From contig DCUV01000041.1 in the NCBI GenBank assembly GCA_002328585.1, positions 1-64,000 of the forward strand: a stretch of DNA of 64,000 nucleotides, given 5' to 3'. The notes under the pieces are model-generated. The model ran no database searches. It was given only the letters and a program-made list of their open reading frames with translations, and was not told the origin of the DNA. This stretch comes from Spirochaetia bacterium UBA2205 (GTDB lineage Bacteria; Spirochaetota; UBA4802; UB4802). Both the position numbers and the translations under genes were made by a program. This document shows, piece after piece, positions 62,338 to 64,000 of this stretch. How positions within the stretch are numbered: position 1 is the first letter of the stretch; each line of letters opens with the position of its first letter.

Positions 62338-63477
62338 ATGGTATATCTTGATAATGCAGCAACAAGTTTTCCCAAACCGGATACGGTAATAACGGCTGTA
62401 ACCAATTGCTTAACAAACTACTGTGCCAATCCAGGCCGTTCAGGACATTCACTTTCCATTGAAGCAGCGCGGAAAGTGTTTGAAGTGCGTGAAACCATAG
62501 CTGAATTGTTTAATGCAAAAGATTCACGGTATGTCATCTTTACTGCCAATGCCACAATGGCAATAAATCTGGTTTTTCATGCGCTTTTACAGAAAGGCGA
62601 TCATGTCGTCGTCTCATCAATGGAACACAATGCAGTGATGCGTCCTCTCAGACATTGGGAATCACAGGGTATCATCACACTTTCTATGGCAAATGCCAAT
62701 AGCAATGGTTTCGTTGATGATGACATTGATGCTTTCATACAACCAGCTACCAGGTTGTGTGTTATTAACCATGCATCCAATGTCAACGGTGTCGTACAGG
62801 ATATAGCATCTATTGCAGGCAGAATAAAAAAAATCCATCCTGATGTTGCAGTGCTTATTGATGCTTCACAGAGTGCCGGGCTTATACCTATCGATGTACA
62901 GGCAATCAAATGTGATTTTGTAGCGTTTACCGGACACAAGGCATTATATGGACCTCAGGGAATTGGTGGACTTGTAATAAATACGGAAAAACACTTGCAG
63001 CCGTTTATCATGGGTGGTACCGGCAGTAAATCCGAAAGCCAATTCCAACCGCAGTTTTTACCCGATAAATTTGAAAGTGGTACGCTTAATCTTCCGGGTA
63101 TTGCTGGACTTAAAGCAGGGATTGACTATGTAAAACCCCGTATGGATGAAATACGTCATACTGAACTATTGCATATAAAAACCATAGTCGAAGGGTTGTC
63201 ATCCATTAAAGATTTGCAGCTTTTCTGGAGCGGATTGCTGCATAATCAGATTGGTGTTATATCAGTTGCTCATAATCATATACCCTGCAGCGCGATTGGA
63301 CAAAGGCTCAATGATGAATTTTCAGTTTTTGTACGCACCGGTTTGCATTGTGCACCGCTGGCTCATGAAACACTGGGTACCTATCCTGATGGGACGTTAC
63401 GGGTGTCAGTAGGTTTATTTACCAACAAAAGTGATGTCGATGTATTTTGCAAAGCAATGGAAATCATTTCAAAGTGA
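62338..63477 (+). CDS. Cysteine desulfurase / class V aminotransferase
   Basis: 379 residues, PLP enzyme. VYLDNAATSFPKPDTVI opens the fold; PLP Lys in FTGHKALYGPQGIGG, EHNAVMRPLRHWE and LIDASQSAGLIPIDV are family segments; the sulfur-acceptor Cys lies in TGLHCAPLAHETLGTYPDG. The short active loop is like SufS/CsdA group II. ATG 62338 is chosen over GTG 62332 because the fold normally begins at M-x-Y-L-D-N. Six bases ahead of the DUF3343 gene, so the two are likely a sulfur-transfer unit. Confidence 0.92.
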   Translation: MVYLDNAATSFPKPDTVITAVTNCLTNYCANPGRSGHSLSIEAARKVFEVRETIAELFNAKDSRYVIFTANATMAINLVFHALLQKGDHVVVSSMEHNAVMRPLRHWESQGIITLSMANANSNGFVDDDIDAFIQPATRLCVINHASNVNGVVQDIASIAGRIKKIHPDVAVLIDASQSAGLIPIDVQAIKCDFVAFTGHKALYGPQGIGGLVINTEKHLQPFIMGGTGSKSESQFQPQFLPDKFESGTLNLPGIAGLKAGIDYVKPRMDEIRHTELLHIKTIVEGLSSIKDLQLFWSGLLHNQIGVISVAHNHIPCSAIGQRLNDEFSVFVRTGLHCAPLAHETLGTYPDGTLRVSVGLFTNKSDVDVFCKAMEIISK

Positions 63478-63482
63478 AGAAT

Positions 63483-63734
63483 ATGGACTATTGTTATTTA
63501 TTATTACCGTCAGTACATGATGCAATGAAAGCTGAGAAGCTTTTATTACAATCAGGTTGTGCAATACAGGTTATTGCCACCCCGCGGGAAATATCGCATA
63601 ACTGCGGGGTGGTTATAAAATTTAGCTGTGCTGAAATCAATACGGTACTACTATCGTGTAAGGAACTGTCGGCAGAACAAAAGATCTTTAAAAAAAATAG
63701 TAATAATATGTATTACGAAATTACCCCAGAGTAG
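63483..63734 (+). CDS. DUF3343 putative Se/S carrier-like protein
   Basis: 83 residues. MDYCYLLLPSVHDAMKAEKL, IQVIATPREISHNCGVVIKF and the last helix fit PF11823, small proteins often encoded beside cysteine desulfurases and thought to bind sulfur or selenium through a Cys (Cys in SHNCG). A longer reading overlapping the desulfurase gene lacks a ribosome site. Confidence 0.85.
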   Translation: MDYCYLLLPSVHDAMKAEKLLLQSGCAIQVIATPREISHNCGVVIKFSCAEINTVLLSCKELSAEQKIFKKNSNNMYYEITPE

Positions 63735-63867
63735 ATTCTAACTTCCTGATGCTTTCAGCAAGTATTTTATACTCTTTTGAGTTTTTTGGAAATGTGCTCT
63801 GGTACTTTTTAAAGTACTTTATCTGTTCCATCTTCCACTGTTTCATATCAAAGCTGTTTTGAATCAT
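63721..63867 (-). CDS. 48-residue hypothetical protein
   Basis: Below usual ORF-size cut-offs. AAGGGGGATTAATT gives a good ribosome site ahead of ATG 63867. Sequence: MIQNSFDMKQWKMEQIKYFK, then KYQSTFPKNSKEY, then ILAESIRKLESTLG: a charged helix-loop-helix with no signal. Overlaps the DUF3343 end by 14 bases, convergent. Family unknown. Confidence 0.6.
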   Translation of the reverse strand: MIQNSFDMKQWKMEQIKYFKKYQSTFPKNSKEYKILAESIRKLESTLG

Positions 63868-64000
63868 AATTAATCCCCCTTGTACAATACTGTACTATAA
63901 TTGTCGTAAAAATGATCTATTCCATTGAGAAGAAAAATTTTATAATTGTAGCCATTTTTAAATAGATAGATTGTATTTTTTTTAGCGGCATAAATTGTTC

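Overview
The window is AT-rich (roughly 35-40% G+C by eye, not computed) and densely coding, from a diderm bacterium. Diderm evidence: a beta-barrel-like protein ending in Phe, several lipoproteins, an alpha-2-macroglobulin/PBP1C pair and an MlaF-like ATPase. The mix of FecR and MORN lipoproteins, RsbU-type phosphatase, class III cyclase-like proteins, a PPi-clade phosphofructokinase, anaerobe-style CoA metabolism and DUF3795/DUF3343 proteins fits a free-living Spirochaetota-like anaerobe. That placement is inference; no rRNA gene is present to settle it.

Layout. 1-4.2 kb: 3' end of a phage-tail-fibre-like repeat protein, a secreted hypothetical, a CDF metal exporter with a small Cys protein, and a DUF3795 protein. 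4.7-11.3 kb: acyl-CoA synthetase, MerR regulator, orphan MlaF-like ATPase, hom-thrC and an MBL hydrolase. 11.4-17.6 kb: acyl-CoA dehydrogenase, tadA, a GAF/degenerate-GGDEF protein, a transposase relic and phosphofructokinase. 18-25 kb: FecR lipoprotein, ABC ATPase, thioredoxin, coiled-coil/nuclease-like protein, cupin, MORN lipoprotein, crotonase, ZIP transporter and nitroreductase. 25.4-37.8 kb: YhbY, two tandem cyclase-like proteins, XRE-cupin regulator, MsrB-MsrA fusion, outer-membrane protein, GH18 and HAD proteins, a broken gene junction, GDPD, a toxin-antitoxin pair with a dead toxin, tRNA-Pro and tRNA-Arg, and an M28 peptidase. 38.3-42 kb: arsenic island (arsR, permease, mini-thioredoxin, ACR3, arsC). 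42-51.4 kb: RsbU phosphatase, a MaoC-SDR-HMGCS/DUF35-thiolase operon, a second coiled-coil/nuclease-like protein and a CoA-transferase. 52-63.9 kb: alpha-2-macroglobulin, PBP1C, ADP-forming CoA ligase, cysteine desulfurase, DUF3343 and a 48-residue protein.

Working together: acyl-CoA synthetase, acyl-CoA dehydrogenase, crotonase, MaoC, SDR, thiolase with its HMGCS-like/DUF35 partner, CoA-transferase and ADP-forming CoA ligase could together activate and beta-oxidise acyl substrates and recover energy as CoA thioesters/ATP. They are scattered as small units with their own dyad-symmetric regulatory sites.

The most unusual signal is not a gene. The octamer CTATCGCC (extended forms AACTATCGCC and GAGCTATCGCC) occurs 23 times, against about one expected from base composition. 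It is almost evenly split between strands, lies inside and between genes, and is used in all five stop-free reading frames. This is the signature of a selected DNA-level motif, in the manner of HIP1, DNA-uptake or Chi sequences.
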